From assembly GCA_900470805.1 (NCBI GenBank), contig UCCA01000001.1, positions 1 through 64,000 on the forward strand: DNA of 64,000 bases, written 5' to 3'. The notes under the pieces are model-generated. The model was not told the DNA's origin, did not search any database, and was given only the letters and a program-made list of their open reading frames with translations. A program made the position numbers and the translations under genes. The stretch is from Hyphomicrobiales bacterium. GTDB lineage: Bacteria > Pseudomonadota > Alphaproteobacteria > Rhizobiales > Rhizobiaceae. Positions 1-8,568 of the stretch are shown piece after piece. The first letter of the stretch is position 1; every line of letters starts with the position of its first letter.

Positions 1-234
1 GTACAGCAGCGAGTAGAGCAACATCGAGCCGTGGCCGGCCGACAGCACGAAGCGGTCGCGGTCCGGCCAATGCGGCTTCTTCGGGTCGAACTTCAGATAC
101 TTGGAGAACAGGACGGTGGCGACGTCGGCCATACCCATCGGCATGCCCGGATGGCCGGAATTCGCCTTCTCGACTGCATCCATTGCGAGGAAACGGATCG
201 CATTTGCCATCCGGTCGTGTTGTTCAGGTGCCAT
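1..234 (-). CDS. tkt: Transketolase, N-terminal fragment (cut by window edge)
   Basis: The reverse strand encodes the first 78 residues of a transketolase, starting [20 protein letters not shown] and containing the family signature [14 protein letters not shown] and the [15 protein letters not shown] segment that contributes to the thiamine pyrophosphate site. Transketolase moves two-carbon ketol units between sugar phosphates in the cytoplasm. The ATG at 234 is used; an in-frame TTG at 252 is possible. It lies 33 bp after the inositol-monophosphatase-family gene on the same strand, so it looks like the distal gene of the operon running from the ROK regulator. The rest lies outside the window. 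Confidence 0.93.
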   Translation of the reverse strand, partial: MAPEQHDRMANAIRFLAMDAVEKANSGHPGMPMGMADVATVLFSKYLKFDPKKPHWPDRDRFVLSAGHGSMLLYSLLY

Positions 235-267
235 GAAAAGTGGTTCTTTCAATATGCGTGAAGGGAC

Positions 268-1056
268 TTAGCCGTAGATCTCTACAAGCGCCTGGTAGAT
301 CGTCTCGTTGCCAGCGATGACCCTGTTTCCCTTGCGAAGGCCGTCATCGGCCAGGAAATCATTGGTCTTCAAGCCAGCCGCACGAATGACGGCGATGGCG
401 CCGAGGCAGTCCCAGGAGTTGATATGCGGCTCGATGTAGCCGAGCAGGCGACCGCTGGCGATATAGCAGAGCGTCAATGCGCCCGATCCGTCGCGGTAGA
501 ACATGCCGCCGTTTTTGAGGAAACGTTCGAACATCGGCAGGAACTCGTCGGGCGTTACGCGCGGCGAATAGCCGACGCCGACGATGCCGTCGCGGATCGT
601 GGTTCCGGGATGGCGGCCAACCGCCGCGCCGTTCAGCGTTGCCGGGAAGTCGACGCCGCCGGCAAAGAGTTCATTGCGCTCGGGCGCGTAGACCATACCG
701 AATTTGAGGTCGTTGTCCTGCACGAAGGCGATGGAAACACACCAGCTCGACATGCCAGAGATGAACGGCTGCGTGCCGTCGATTGGATCGACCACCCATA
801 TGCCCTGGCCATCGGCAAATTCCGACAGCCCGGTCTCCTCGCCAAGGAAAGCGTCTTGCGGAAAATGCTTTTCGAGCGCGCCGCGGATCAGCAGCTCTGT
901 GTTGAGGTCTGCCTCGCTGGCCATGTCCTGCAGGCCCTTGGCCTTGATCGTCAGGCTGTCGCGATTCTTGAAATAGCCATGGGCGAGATCGCCGGCCTGA
1001 CGGATGAGGTCGAGCGCGAACTTGAAGCGCGCGTTGATGTCGGATGGAGCAGTCAT
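268..1056 (-). CDS. Inositol monophosphatase family phosphatase
   Basis: A 262-residue protein with the Mg-dependent inositol-monophosphatase fold. GEETG at about residues 73-77 and WVVDPIDGTQPF supply metal-binding Glu and Asp residues, and NSWDCLGAIAVIRAAG near the C-terminus is the second family motif. The start at 1056 (MTAPSDINA) follows AAGGAT by about 8 nt; a longer reading would run into the upstream kinase gene. The family hydrolyses small phosphate esters (inositol-P, histidinol-P, sugar-P, PAP). Its place between a ROK kinase and a transketolase suggests a sugar-phosphate substrate, but that is inference. DPIDGTQPF differs from the usual DPLDGTTNF. Confidence 0.88.
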   Translation of the reverse strand: MTAPSDINARFKFALDLIRQAGDLAHGYFKNRDSLTIKAKGLQDMASEADLNTELLIRGALEKHFPQDAFLGEETGLSEFADGQGIWVVDPIDGTQPFISGMSSWCVSIAFVQDNDLKFGMVYAPERNELFAGGVDFPATLNGAAVGRHPGTTIRDGIVGVGYSPRVTPDEFLPMFERFLKNGGMFYRDGSGALTLCYIASGRLLGYIEPHINSWDCLGAIAVIRAAGLKTNDFLADDGLRKGNRVIAGNETIYQALVEIYG

Positions 1057-1099
1057 TGATTGGTATCCTTGAATGAGGTCGGGCGGCGGTGAAGCTCGC

Positions 1100-1996
1100 T
1101 CAGTCTTTCCACAGCCATGCGGCACCGCGCACGCCGCTGGAATCGCCGTGGACGGCTTTTCGGATGGGCGTGTTGAAAACGGTGGAAAAGGTCCGCTTGG
1201 CGAGCGCCGGCGGCAGGTCGATGTAAAGTTCCTCGACATTGGACATGCCGCCCCCCATCACCAGAATGTCGGGATCGAGCGTATTGACGACGGTCGCCAG
1301 GCCTCTGGCGACGCGGTCGATGTAGCGGTCCCACAACAGCCCGCAGAGACGGTCACCATTGCGCTTCTTCTCGATGATTTCGCGCGCCTTCAGTTCCTCG
1401 TTGGTGTGGCGGGTGTATTCCGCCTCGAAGGCGCGGCCGGCGACCCAGGTTTCCATGCAGCCGTGGCGACCACAGTAGCACGGGCGTCCGGGGATTTCGG
1501 TGGTATCGGGAAAAGGAAGCGGATTGTGCCCCCATTCGCCGCCGCTGTTGTTCGGGCCATGATGGGCCTTACCGCCGACAGCGATGCCGGCGCCGGCGCC
1601 CGATCCAAGGATGACGGCGAAGACAACGTTGTGCCCGACACCGGCGCCGTCGACCGCCTCGGAAGCGGCGAAGCAGTCGGCGTCGTTTTCGACGCGCATG
1701 TCACGCTTTATGGCGTCGTGGAGATCCTTCTCGACGGGCCGGCCGAGCAGCCAGGTGGAGCTCGCGCCCTTGCCGAGCCGACTGACCGGCTCGAGCGACC
1801 CGGGAATGCCGATGCCCAGCGATCCCCTCTGCCCCGTCTTCGCCTCAAGCGCGTCGATCATCGCCTTGATCATGGCGATACAGCCGAAATAATCGTGGCG
1901 TGGCGTATCCTCGCGAAGCCGCAACAATTCCTGGCCCTCACGCGTCATGGCAACACCTTCGATCTTGGTGCCACCCCAATCTATTCCTATGAGCAC
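1100..1996 (-). CDS. ROK family sugar kinase
   Basis: A 298-residue cytoplasmic kinase of the ROK family. DWGGTKIEG at residues 6-14 is the ATP phosphate-binding motif, ENDADCFAASEA holds the catalytic Asp, and CYCGRHGCMETWVAG is the zinc-binding signature of ROK glucokinases, fructokinases and N-acetylhexosamine kinases. The length is normal for the family. It follows the ROK regulator by 51 bp and precedes the phosphatase by 43 bp on the same strand. Next to an Frc-type importer it probably phosphorylates the imported sugar (FrcK plays this part in Sinorhizobium meliloti), but the substrate cannot be read from the sequence. Confidence 0.9.
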   Translation of the reverse strand: MLIGIDWGGTKIEGVAMTREGQELLRLREDTPRHDYFGCIAMIKAMIDALEAKTGQRGSLGIGIPGSLEPVSRLGKGASSTWLLGRPVEKDLHDAIKRDMRVENDADCFAASEAVDGAGVGHNVVFAVILGSGAGAGIAVGGKAHHGPNNSGGEWGHNPLPFPDTTEIPGRPCYCGRHGCMETWVAGRAFEAEYTRHTNEELKAREIIEKKRNGDRLCGLLWDRYIDRVARGLATVVNTLDPDILVMGGGMSNVEELYIDLPPALAKRTFSTVFNTPIRKAVHGDSSGVRGAAWLWKD

Positions 1997-2047
1997 TTTT
2001 TCCTCCCGGGCTCCCTTGGGCAGAGCCCTATTGCTTGATGATGTCGG

Positions 2048-3283
2048 TCACGATGCGGCCGAGCTGAAAAGCACGTCGCGGTCGCGGGCATATTCGGCGA
2101 GGAGCGGCAGGCTTGCCGCGCCTAGAACGCGTGCATCGCTGCCGATTTTCCCCTCGACGATTTCCACGGGCGCCACCCCCTGCATCTCCAAGCGCCCGAG
2201 TTTCTCCCTGGTCTTTTCAACCACCACGGCGCGCACGTGTGGCGGGAAGCCGCCGTCTATGACGACGTGATGGAAATCGATGACTGATATGAACGAGCCG
2301 ATCGCCAGCGCCAGGCTGTCGGTGGTCTGCTCGATCCAGCGGTCGAGCACATCGCCGATATGCGACCAGTTGTCCGATTTGTGCCAGACGACGCTCGGGT
2401 CGCCGCCTTCCGCAACGATCATGCGCTCCAGCAGGAAGATCGAGGCGCATTGAATGAGCCGTTGCGGCGCACCGCCCGGCACCGTTGATGGAACCGGCGC
2501 GGAGCCGATCGATCCGGCGTAGCCACGGCGTCCGGGATAAAGCGAGCCGTCCAGGACAACGCCGCCGCCGATGAGCGTCGCGAAGAAGATGTAGAGGAAA
2601 TCGGGATATTTGCGCCCCTCGCCGAAGGCGAGCTCCGCCGCGCAGGCAGCTGTCGCATCATTGTAGGAGTGGACGGGCAGGGCGAACATCTGCTCGATTT
2701 CGGATTTCAGGTCGAACCATTTCCACGCCTCGACGACATCGTGCGGCGCGCCGACTTCCTCTTCCCAACTCCACATTTCCGATGGAACGGCAATGCCGAT
2801 CCCGCGCATGCGGGAGAACTGAAGCCGGGTCATGTTGTCGATGATCTCGTTGACGCCCTGCTTCAGGAAGGCAAGCAGCAGCGACGGCGTCGGGTAGCGG
2901 TATGTGGTGCTGATGAAGCGGCGCACGGCGCCCGACAGATCCATCAGCACCAGTTCCGCAGTCCGCCGTCCAACCTTCAAGCCGATGGAGAAGGCGCCTT
3001 CGGGGTTCAGTGACATGGGAACCGAGGGCTGGCCGACCTTGCCGCGCTGCGGAGCGCCCTTGATCAGCAGGCCGTCGCCCTCAAGCTGCTTCATGATCAC
3101 GGAGCTTGCCTGGGTAGAAAGGCCCGTCAGGCGGGAGATCTCCACCTTCGACAGCGAGCCGTGGGCTCGGACCAGCGACAGTACGAGACGCTCATTGTAG
3201 AGCTTGATCCCGGTCTGGTTGGTGCCTCGGCTCGGGTCGCCAACGCTCGGCTGATCCTGATCGGCTCTCTCGGTCTCCAGCAA
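2048..3283 (-). CDS. ROK family transcriptional regulator (FrcR/NagC/XylR type)
   Basis: A 411-residue protein with an N-terminal winged helix-turn-helix (LVRAHGSLSKVEISRLTGLS, about residues 34-53) followed by a ROK domain. The DxGGTK ATP motif and the CxCGxxGC zinc motif of kinases are both missing, which points to a regulator rather than a kinase. The start chosen is a TTG at 3283, because a strong GGAGGAG lies six bases upstream; an earlier in-frame TTG at 3301 has no comparable ribosome site. It is divergent from the importer operon and heads the kinase/phosphatase/transketolase run, so it most likely represses both until the sugar or sugar phosphate binds. Confidence 0.88.
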   Translation of the reverse strand: MLETERADQDQPSVGDPSRGTNQTGIKLYNERLVLSLVRAHGSLSKVEISRLTGLSTQASSVIMKQLEGDGLLIKGAPQRGKVGQPSVPMSLNPEGAFSIGLKVGRRTAELVLMDLSGAVRRFISTTYRYPTPSLLLAFLKQGVNEIIDNMTRLQFSRMRGIGIAVPSEMWSWEEEVGAPHDVVEAWKWFDLKSEIEQMFALPVHSYNDATAACAAELAFGEGRKYPDFLYIFFATLIGGGVVLDGSLYPGRRGYAGSIGSAPVPSTVPGGAPQRLIQCASIFLLERMIVAEGGDPSVVWHKSDNWSHIGDVLDRWIEQTTDSLALAIGSFISVIDFHHVVIDGGFPPHVRAVVVEKTREKLGRLEMQGVAPVEIVEGKIGSDARVLGAASLPLLAEYARDRDVLFSSAAS

Positions 3284-3644
3284 ATTCGTCTCCTCCACCA
3301 AGACGCGCCCCCGTGGGCCGGCGTCACCCGTAGCAAAGCGCTGATTGCGCCGCCGGGCAAGAGCTCGCCGATAAATCGACTATCGGAAATAACAGTACCG
3401 TCGTCAACATATAAATCATATGGTGTGATTATTAGTGATGCGAATAGCGCCGACATATTCCTGCGATAGTCTGCGAAACCGCCCATTTGCAGTCCACAAT
3501 AGGTAAGTTAATAAATCATACCGTCTTATCTATTGACAGGTAAAGGCTTTGATGTTTGCTTATGTGGGTCGGCAGTGAGGAGCCGACGATGCTGGAACGT
3601 CACCGTTCGAGAGCGTTAACGCCTTAGGGCATAGGGAGGAAAAC
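3284..3644. promoter_or_regulatory. Divergent control region between the ROK regulator and the importer operon
   Basis: This 361-bp gap is markedly A+T rich in its middle and lies between two divergent operons. ATAAATCATA occurs twice, at 3411-3420 and 3511-3520, exactly 100 bp apart; the first copy also sits in the small inverted repeat AATCA-N7-TGATT. TTGACA at 3533-3538 could be a -35 box for the rightward operon, with a poor -10 around TTGCTTAT. These are candidate operators and promoter elements only. The rightward gene has the ribosome site AGGGAGGA just before its ATG. Confidence 0.5.
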
Positions 3645-4667
3645 ATGCGAAATCTTATTGCAGGCACGGTCTCGGGAATCGCCATGGCGCTCGCGCTGGG
3701 CGCGCCGGCGCACGCCGAGGACATCACCGCCTGCCTGATCACCAAGACCGAGGTCAATCCGTTCTTCGTCAAGATGAAGGAAGGCGCCTCCGCGAAGGCC
3801 AAGGAACTCGGCATCAACCTGCTGACCTTCGCGGGCAAGCAGGATGGCGACGCCGACACACAGATCGCCGCCATCGAGTCCTGCATCGGCAGCGGCGCCA
3901 AGGGCATTCTTCTGACGCCGAACGATTCGAGCGCGCTGGTGCCCGTTATTACCGAAGCCCGCAAGGCCGGTCTGCTGACGATCGCGCTCGACACGCCGCT
4001 CGATCCCGCCAATGCCGCCGACGCGACCTTCGCGACCGACAACTTCAAAGCCGGCGAGCTTGTCGGCAAATGGGCCGCCGGAACGCTTGGCGATAAGAGC
4101 AAGGATGCGAAGATCGCTCTTCTCAACCTCAATGCGCAGCAGATCACCGTCGACTACATGCGCAACCAGGGCTTCCTCACCGGCTTCGGCGTCGATGTGA
4201 AAAACCCGCAGCGTATCGGCGACGAGGATGACAAGCGCATCATCGGCAACGCCGTGACCAATGCGAACGAAGACGGCGGGCGCACCGGCATGGAAAGCCT
4301 CCTGCAGATCGATCCGGAGATCAATCTCGTCTACACGATCAACGAGCCGACGGCAGCCGGCGCATTCGAGGCGATCAAGGCCGCAGGCCGCAAGGACAAG
4401 GTCACCGTGGTGTCGATCGACGGCGGATGCCCGGGTGTGCAGAACGTCAAGGCCGGCGTGATCGGCGCGACGTCGATGCAGTTCCCGCTGATGATGGCAT
4501 CGATGGGCATCGAGGCGATCAAGGCGTTCGCCGACAGCGGCAAGAAGCCCGAACCGACCCCAGGCCTCGACTTCTTCAACACCGGCGTCGAGCTCGTGAC
4601 CGACCATCCCGTCGAAGGTCTGAAGTCGATGACCTCGGACGAAGCCTTGAAGAAGTGCTGGGGCTGA
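3645..4667 (+). CDS. frcB: Sugar ABC transporter periplasmic binding protein, FrcB type
   Basis: A 340-residue periplasmic binding protein with a signal peptide ending at APAHA-ED (about residue 24). The mature N-terminus ([20 protein letters not shown]) and the following [20 protein letters not shown] segment are typical of the pentose/fructose-binding cluster that includes FrcB of Sinorhizobium meliloti. It captures a sugar in the periplasm and delivers it to the permease encoded next. The start follows AGGGAGGA closely. Fructose is the expected ligand for true FrcB, but the epimerase and phosphatase nearby leave a related ketose possible. Confidence 0.88.
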   Translation: MRNLIAGTVSGIAMALALGAPAHAEDITACLITKTEVNPFFVKMKEGASAKAKELGINLLTFAGKQDGDADTQIAAIESCIGSGAKGILLTPNDSSALVPVITEARKAGLLTIALDTPLDPANAADATFATDNFKAGELVGKWAAGTLGDKSKDAKIALLNLNAQQITVDYMRNQGFLTGFGVDVKNPQRIGDEDDKRIIGNAVTNANEDGGRTGMESLLQIDPEINLVYTINEPTAAGAFEAIKAAGRKDKVTVVSIDGGCPGVQNVKAGVIGATSMQFPLMMASMGIEAIKAFADSGKKPEPTPGLDFFNTGVELVTDHPVEGLKSMTSDEALKKCWG

Positions 4668-4721
4668 TCCCGGCGCGTTCTCAGCAAACCTTCCAAAACG
4701 GTCCTCCCAGGGACGAAGCAG

Positions 4722-4747
4722 GGGATGCGCGTGACATCGCGCATCCC
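4722..4747 (+). other. Intercistronic hairpin after the binding-protein gene
   Basis: A perfect 10-bp inverted repeat, GGGATGCGCG and CGCGCATCCC, with a six-base loop, lies in the 142-bp gap between the binding-protein and permease genes. There is no T-run after it. Such hairpins often protect the 3' end of the binding-protein message so that it is made in excess over the membrane parts; that role is inferred here. Confidence 0.6.
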
Positions 4748-4809
4748 ACCGCCACCGCCGTGCCTATGCCGAAGGGCTTGCCGGCGCGCCTAGGAATAAG
4801 GGGTTCTCA

Positions 4810-5886
4810 ATGACCAACACCGAAGGACAATTGCCGCATCCCGGCGGCATCGAGGCCGTCAGCGCCGGTGACGCCCATGCCAGATTCGACTTGGACGATG
4901 TCGGCATTATCGGGAGGCTGCAGCGTTTCCTGCACGGCTATCCGACTATCATCCCGCTGATCGTGCTGATCCTGTCGCTGATCGGGTTCGGCCTGTTTGC
5001 CGGATCCAAGTTCTTTTCGCCCTACAACATGTCATTGATCGTTCAGCAGGTGTCGATCATCGGCGTGCTTGCCGTGGCGCAGAGCCTTGTCATCCTGACG
5101 GCCGGTATCGATCTGTCGGTGGCCGCCATTCTTGTGCTCTGCTCGGTCATCGCGGGCAACCTTGCCGTCAAGCTCGGCTGGCCTGCGCCGGTCGCGCTCC
5201 TCGTCGCCTTCGCCTGCGGCCTCGGCATCGGCCTGTTCAATGGCTTCCTCGTCACCAAGATCAAGCTGCCGCCCTTCATCGCCACGCTCGGCACCTGGAA
5301 TGTCTTCTACGCCTTGAACCTCTATTTCTCCGGCGCGCAATCGATCCGCGGCAGCGAGATCGACACGTCGGCGCCGCTGCTCAAGTTCTTCGGTCAAAAC
5401 TTCTCCGTTTTTGGCACCGATGTCAGCTATGGCTCCATCCTCTTCGTTATCGTCTTCCTCGTCCTCTGGTACGCCCTGACACGCACGGCGTGGGGACGTC
5501 ACATTTACGCCGTCGGTGACGATCGGGAGGCGGCGGAGCTGGCCGGCATCCGTACCGACCGTGTTCTGATCTCCGTCTACGCCGTCGCAGGGCTGATCTG
5601 CGCCCTGGCCGGCTGGTCGGCCATCGGACGCGTCGGCGCTGTGTCTCCCACCAGTTTCTTCGAGGGAAATCTCCAGTCGATCACGGCTGTCGTCATCGGT
5701 GGCATATCGTTGTTCGGCGGCCGAGGCTCGATCCTCGGCCCGTTGATCGGCGCGCTGATCGTCGGCGTCTTCCAATCAGGCCTGCGGATCGCCGGCGTTG
5801 ATGTGCTGTGGCAGCTGTTTGCCATCGGCTGGCTCATTCTCATTGCGGTCGCGATCGACCAGTGGATCAGGAAGGTATCAGCATGA
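4810..5886 (+). CDS. frcC: Sugar ABC transporter permease, FrcC type
   Basis: A 358-residue inner-membrane permease of the ribose/fructose (BPD_transp_2) family. An unusually long hydrophilic N-terminus of about 50 residues precedes a run of hydrophobic segments. AGIDLSVAAILVLCSVIAGN at about residues 97-116 and VVIGGISLFGGRGSILGPLIGA near the C-terminus are family signatures. It forms the sugar channel with the ATPase whose ATG overlaps its stop codon (ATGA), implying translational coupling. The substrate is set by the binding protein upstream. Confidence 0.9.
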   Translation: MTNTEGQLPHPGGIEAVSAGDAHARFDLDDVGIIGRLQRFLHGYPTIIPLIVLILSLIGFGLFAGSKFFSPYNMSLIVQQVSIIGVLAVAQSLVILTAGIDLSVAAILVLCSVIAGNLAVKLGWPAPVALLVAFACGLGIGLFNGFLVTKIKLPPFIATLGTWNVFYALNLYFSGAQSIRGSEIDTSAPLLKFFGQNFSVFGTDVSYGSILFVIVFLVLWYALTRTAWGRHIYAVGDDREAAELAGIRTDRVLISVYAVAGLICALAGWSAIGRVGAVSPTSFFEGNLQSITAVVIGGISLFGGRGSILGPLIGALIVGVFQSGLRIAGVDVLWQLFAIGWLILIAVAIDQWIRKVSA

Positions 5887-6662
5887 CCGAGATGTCCAAA
5901 CCCGTTCTGCAGGCCAGAGGCCTCGTCAAGAAGTATGGCCGCGTCGTTGCCATCGACCACTCGGATTTCGACCTGATGCCTGGCGAAATCCTCGGTGTGA
6001 TCGGCGATAACGGCGCCGGCAAGTCGAGCCTGATCAAGGCGCTGTCGGGCGCGGTCCGTCCCGATGCCGGCGAAGTCCTGCTGGATGGCGCGCCTGTGAC
6101 CTTCAACTCGCCCATCGAGGCGCGGAAGGCCGGTATCGAGACTGTCTACCAGACACTTGCCCTATCGCCAGCACTGTCGATCAGCGACAACCTCTTTCTC
6201 GGTCGCGAGATCTACAGCAAGAACATCTTCGGTCGGCTGCTGCGCCAACTCGACAGGGCGGCGATGGACCGCATCGCTCGTGAAAAGTTGTCCGACCTCG
6301 GCCTGCTCACGATCCAGAACATCCAGCAGGCAGTGGAAACCTTGTCTGGCGGGCAACGCCAGGGCGTGGCTGTCGCCAGGGCGGCGGCCTTCGGCAGCAA
6401 GGTCATCATCATGGACGAGCCGACCGCAGCGCTCGGTGTGAAGGAATCCCGTAAGGTGCTGGATCTGATCCTCAAGGTCAGGGCGCGCGGCGTTCCGATC
6501 GTGCTTATCAGCCACAACATGCCGCACGTGTTCGAAGTCGCCGACCGCATTCATATTCACCGGCTGGGACGCCGTGCGGCGATCATCAAGCCGTCCGACT
6601 ATTCGATGTCGGATGCGGTCGCGATCATGACAGGCGCCATGGCGCCGCCGCTGGCGGCCTGA
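5883..6662 (+). CDS. frcA: Sugar ABC transporter ATPase, FrcA type
   Basis: A 259-residue single-domain ATPase, as in FrcA and unlike the double-length RbsA/XylG proteins. Walker A is GDNGAGKSS (about residues 42-50), the signature is LSGGQRQGVAVARA, Walker B is VIIMDEPTAALG and the switch His is in LISHNM. It powers sugar import through the permease encoded just upstream. The start overlaps the permease stop by four bases; a longer reading in this frame merely runs back into the permease gene. Confidence 0.9.
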   Translation: MTEMSKPVLQARGLVKKYGRVVAIDHSDFDLMPGEILGVIGDNGAGKSSLIKALSGAVRPDAGEVLLDGAPVTFNSPIEARKAGIETVYQTLALSPALSISDNLFLGREIYSKNIFGRLLRQLDRAAMDRIAREKLSDLGLLTIQNIQQAVETLSGGQRQGVAVARAAAFGSKVIIMDEPTAALGVKESRKVLDLILKVRARGVPIVLISHNMPHVFEVADRIHIHRLGRRAAIIKPSDYSMSDAVAIMTGAMAPPLAA

Positions 6663-6692
6663 CGGCAAGCCTCGGCCCACAAGGATTCTATA

Positions 6693-7529
6693 ATGAAATT
6701 CGCATTCAACACCTTCCCGTTCAGCAGCTTTCCAACATTTCTGCCCACCTACGCGTTGCAGGACACGATCAAGATCATCGCCGGCATCGGCTATGATGCC
6801 GTGGAAATCGGCTGTTGCGCCCCGCACGCTTGGCCGGCACATCTTTCCAGGGAGCGGCGGTCCGAAATTCGAGCTCTGGCGGAAGGCGAGGGGATTGCCA
6901 TCAGCAGCCTCTTGCCCGCCATCGGCGGCGGCTTCGGGTGCAATCCGTGTTCGGTGCTGCGCGCCGAGCGGCTGGCGACGATTGCGCACTACAAGGAAAT
7001 CGTCGATCTCGCACATGATCTTGGTGCGAAAATGGTGCTGTTCATCGCAGGATGGCGCGCCGAAGGGATGTCGCGGGAAGAAGGGTGGGCGCACAGCCGT
7101 GATTGCCTGCGCGCGGTGGCAAATCATGCCGCAGAGCGGGGTATCACCATCGCCATCGAGCCGACGACAGCCGATACCAATCTGATCGACACGGCCGACG
7201 ACGCACGCAGGCTGATGCTTGAGAGCGAATGCGCCAATGTCGGACTTATGTTCGACACCTGCCATGTGGCCTATGAAGGCGTCTCGCCGTCGAGCTACGT
7301 CAAGGACATGGGAACAGACCTGGTTCATCTGCACGCAGCCGATACCGGTCGCAAGGCAATCGGCGAGGGGCAGATGAACTGGAGCGAACTGATGCGCGCC
7401 CTGGTTGACGCTTCGTATGCCGGATATTTGACAGTCGAGACGGGATTTGGATCCCGTGAGGTTAATCCAGTTGATGTGGCAAAGAGCAGCTTGATCTATT
7501 TGAAAGAGAAACTCAGGTCATGTTCCTGA
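6693..7529 (+). CDS. Sugar phosphate isomerase/epimerase family TIM-barrel protein
   Basis: A 278-residue TIM-barrel protein of the xylose-isomerase-like family that includes D-tagatose/D-allulose 3-epimerases and hydroxypyruvate isomerase. Candidate metal-site residues are E156 (IAIEPTT), D188 and H191 (LMFDTCH), H212/H214 (VHLHAAD) and E249 (LTVETGF). It is the last gene of the importer operon, 30 bp after the ATPase with AAGGA before its ATG. That context suggests it epimerises or isomerises the imported free ketose before phosphorylation, but the family is functionally broad and the exact reaction is not readable. Confidence 0.82.
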   Translation: MKFAFNTFPFSSFPTFLPTYALQDTIKIIAGIGYDAVEIGCCAPHAWPAHLSRERRSEIRALAEGEGIAISSLLPAIGGGFGCNPCSVLRAERLATIAHYKEIVDLAHDLGAKMVLFIAGWRAEGMSREEGWAHSRDCLRAVANHAAERGITIAIEPTTADTNLIDTADDARRLMLESECANVGLMFDTCHVAYEGVSPSSYVKDMGTDLVHLHAADTGRKAIGEGQMNWSELMRALVDASYAGYLTVETGFGSREVNPVDVAKSSLIYLKEKLRSCS

Positions 7530-7549
7530 GTCGGGCGGCCGTCCGACTC
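7528..7549. terminator. Hairpin between convergent genes
   Basis: GAGTCGG at 7528-7534 pairs with CCGACTC at 7543-7549 around an eight-base GC-rich centre. It overlaps the stop codon of the epimerase gene and faces the 3' end of the IclR gene, so it may end transcription from either side. There is no clear T-run. Confidence 0.45.
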
Positions 7550-7642
7550 CGTTTGAGCCAACAACCCGGAAAAGCTCCACATCTGGTGCCGGAACAGGGA
7601 AGCTGCCGGCGCAAAATGCCGAGCGTTTGACGAAGGCGACAT

Positions 7643-8428
7643 CTAGGAATTAACGGATAATCGTTGTCCTGCTTTAGCCAGTCGCGCTTCGAGTTCCGCG
7701 CGTCGCTCAGCGCCAATATCGATCGGAATTACGAGGCAGATTGTCGCTTCGACAATTCCTCGCACGCCTACAATCGGTGCTGCTAGACATTGGCTAAAAC
7801 TGCTGATGAGACCGGTTGTTACAACAATCTTCCTGCCGCCCGCCCGTCGGCAATCGTCGATGAAGTCTTCAACGGTCACTGTCCTGCCGTCCGGTAGGAT
7901 AAGGTCTTCCGGTGTGATGAGGCGCCTTATCTCCGCATCTGTCAGATGAGCGAGGAGTAGCCGGCCGGATGCCGTCCATGGGATAGGAATCTGAGCTCCG
8001 ACCTCTGAGCTGATGCCCATGGGTCGCGCACCCGCATGGGTGTGAACAATCGCCTGCCTGTTGCGATAAAGCACGCACAGTTCACCGGTTTCGCCAGTTT
8101 CTTGCGACAGGCGATCGACCTCGAGCGAGCCGCGACGGACGAGATCGTTTTCGCGGACATAGTTGATGCCATAGAGATACATCAGCTTGCCGAAAAATAC
8201 CTTGTTGTCGTCACCACTGACTTCGAGCATTCCAGATTCGGTCAACACCCGGACCAGTTCATAGATTGTCGATCGCGGTGCGCCGAGTGCCTTCGGCAGC
8301 TCGGCGACGCGAACCGGGTGCCCGTGTGCGTCGAGGAACGCGAACAGCTTAAGTATGCGGTCGATGCCGCGCTCGCGTCCACGCTGCTCGCTCTGGTCAT
8401 CGAGCGTCTCGTCAAGGTTCAGATTCAT
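7643..8428 (-). CDS. IclR family transcriptional regulator
   Basis: A 261-residue regulator with an N-terminal winged helix-turn-helix (VAELPKALGAPRSTIYELVRV, about residues 43-63) and the C-terminal IclR effector domain (residues about 100-255). ATG 8428 is taken as the start; a TTG at 8458 preceded by GAAGG would add ten residues and cannot be excluded. It is divergent from the amino-acid importer operon, and a 22-bp palindrome lies between them, so it most likely controls that operon in response to the imported compound or a product of it. Confidence 0.88.
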   Translation of the reverse strand: MNLNLDETLDDQSEQRGRERGIDRILKLFAFLDAHGHPVRVAELPKALGAPRSTIYELVRVLTESGMLEVSGDDNKVFFGKLMYLYGINYVRENDLVRRGSLEVDRLSQETGETGELCVLYRNRQAIVHTHAGARPMGISSEVGAQIPIPWTASGRLLLAHLTDAEIRRLITPEDLILPDGRTVTVEDFIDDCRRAGGRKIVVTTGLISSFSQCLAAPIVGVRGIVEATICLVIPIDIGAERRAELEARLAKAGQRLSVNS

Positions 8429-8485
8429 TGCGCGCAGCTTCTCTTTCGCAGTTGCCAATCAAAGGCCTTCGTTATAACGTCCTAA

Positions 8486-8507
8486 ATACGGGATTGCTGT
8501 CCCGTAT
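8486..8507. promoter_or_regulatory. Candidate IclR operator palindrome
   Basis: ATACGGGA at 8486-8493 and its exact reverse complement TCCCGTAT at 8500-8507 are separated by six bases. The repeat lies between the divergent IclR gene and the importer operon, where a local repressor or activator would bind. A second, weaker hairpin (GGAGC-N6-GCTCC, 8523-8538) follows in the leader of the importer operon. Confidence 0.65.
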
Positions 8508-8568
8508 ACCAGACAAAAATATGGAGCACCAAAGCTCCTTGGGAACCTAACAAAAATCGGAGGCCGCA

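Noticed and set aside
1073..2038. 321-codon plus-strand frame opposite the ROK kinase
   Set aside because: Antisense shadow; the kinase motifs on the minus strand are complete.
3624..4607. 327-codon frame antisense to the binding-protein gene
   Set aside because: Composition is typical of a high-GC antisense frame, with no recognisable domain; the plus-strand gene is certain.
6162..7334. 390-codon minus-strand frame over FrcA and the epimerase gene
   Set aside because: It spans two clear genes on the other strand and shows no known motif.
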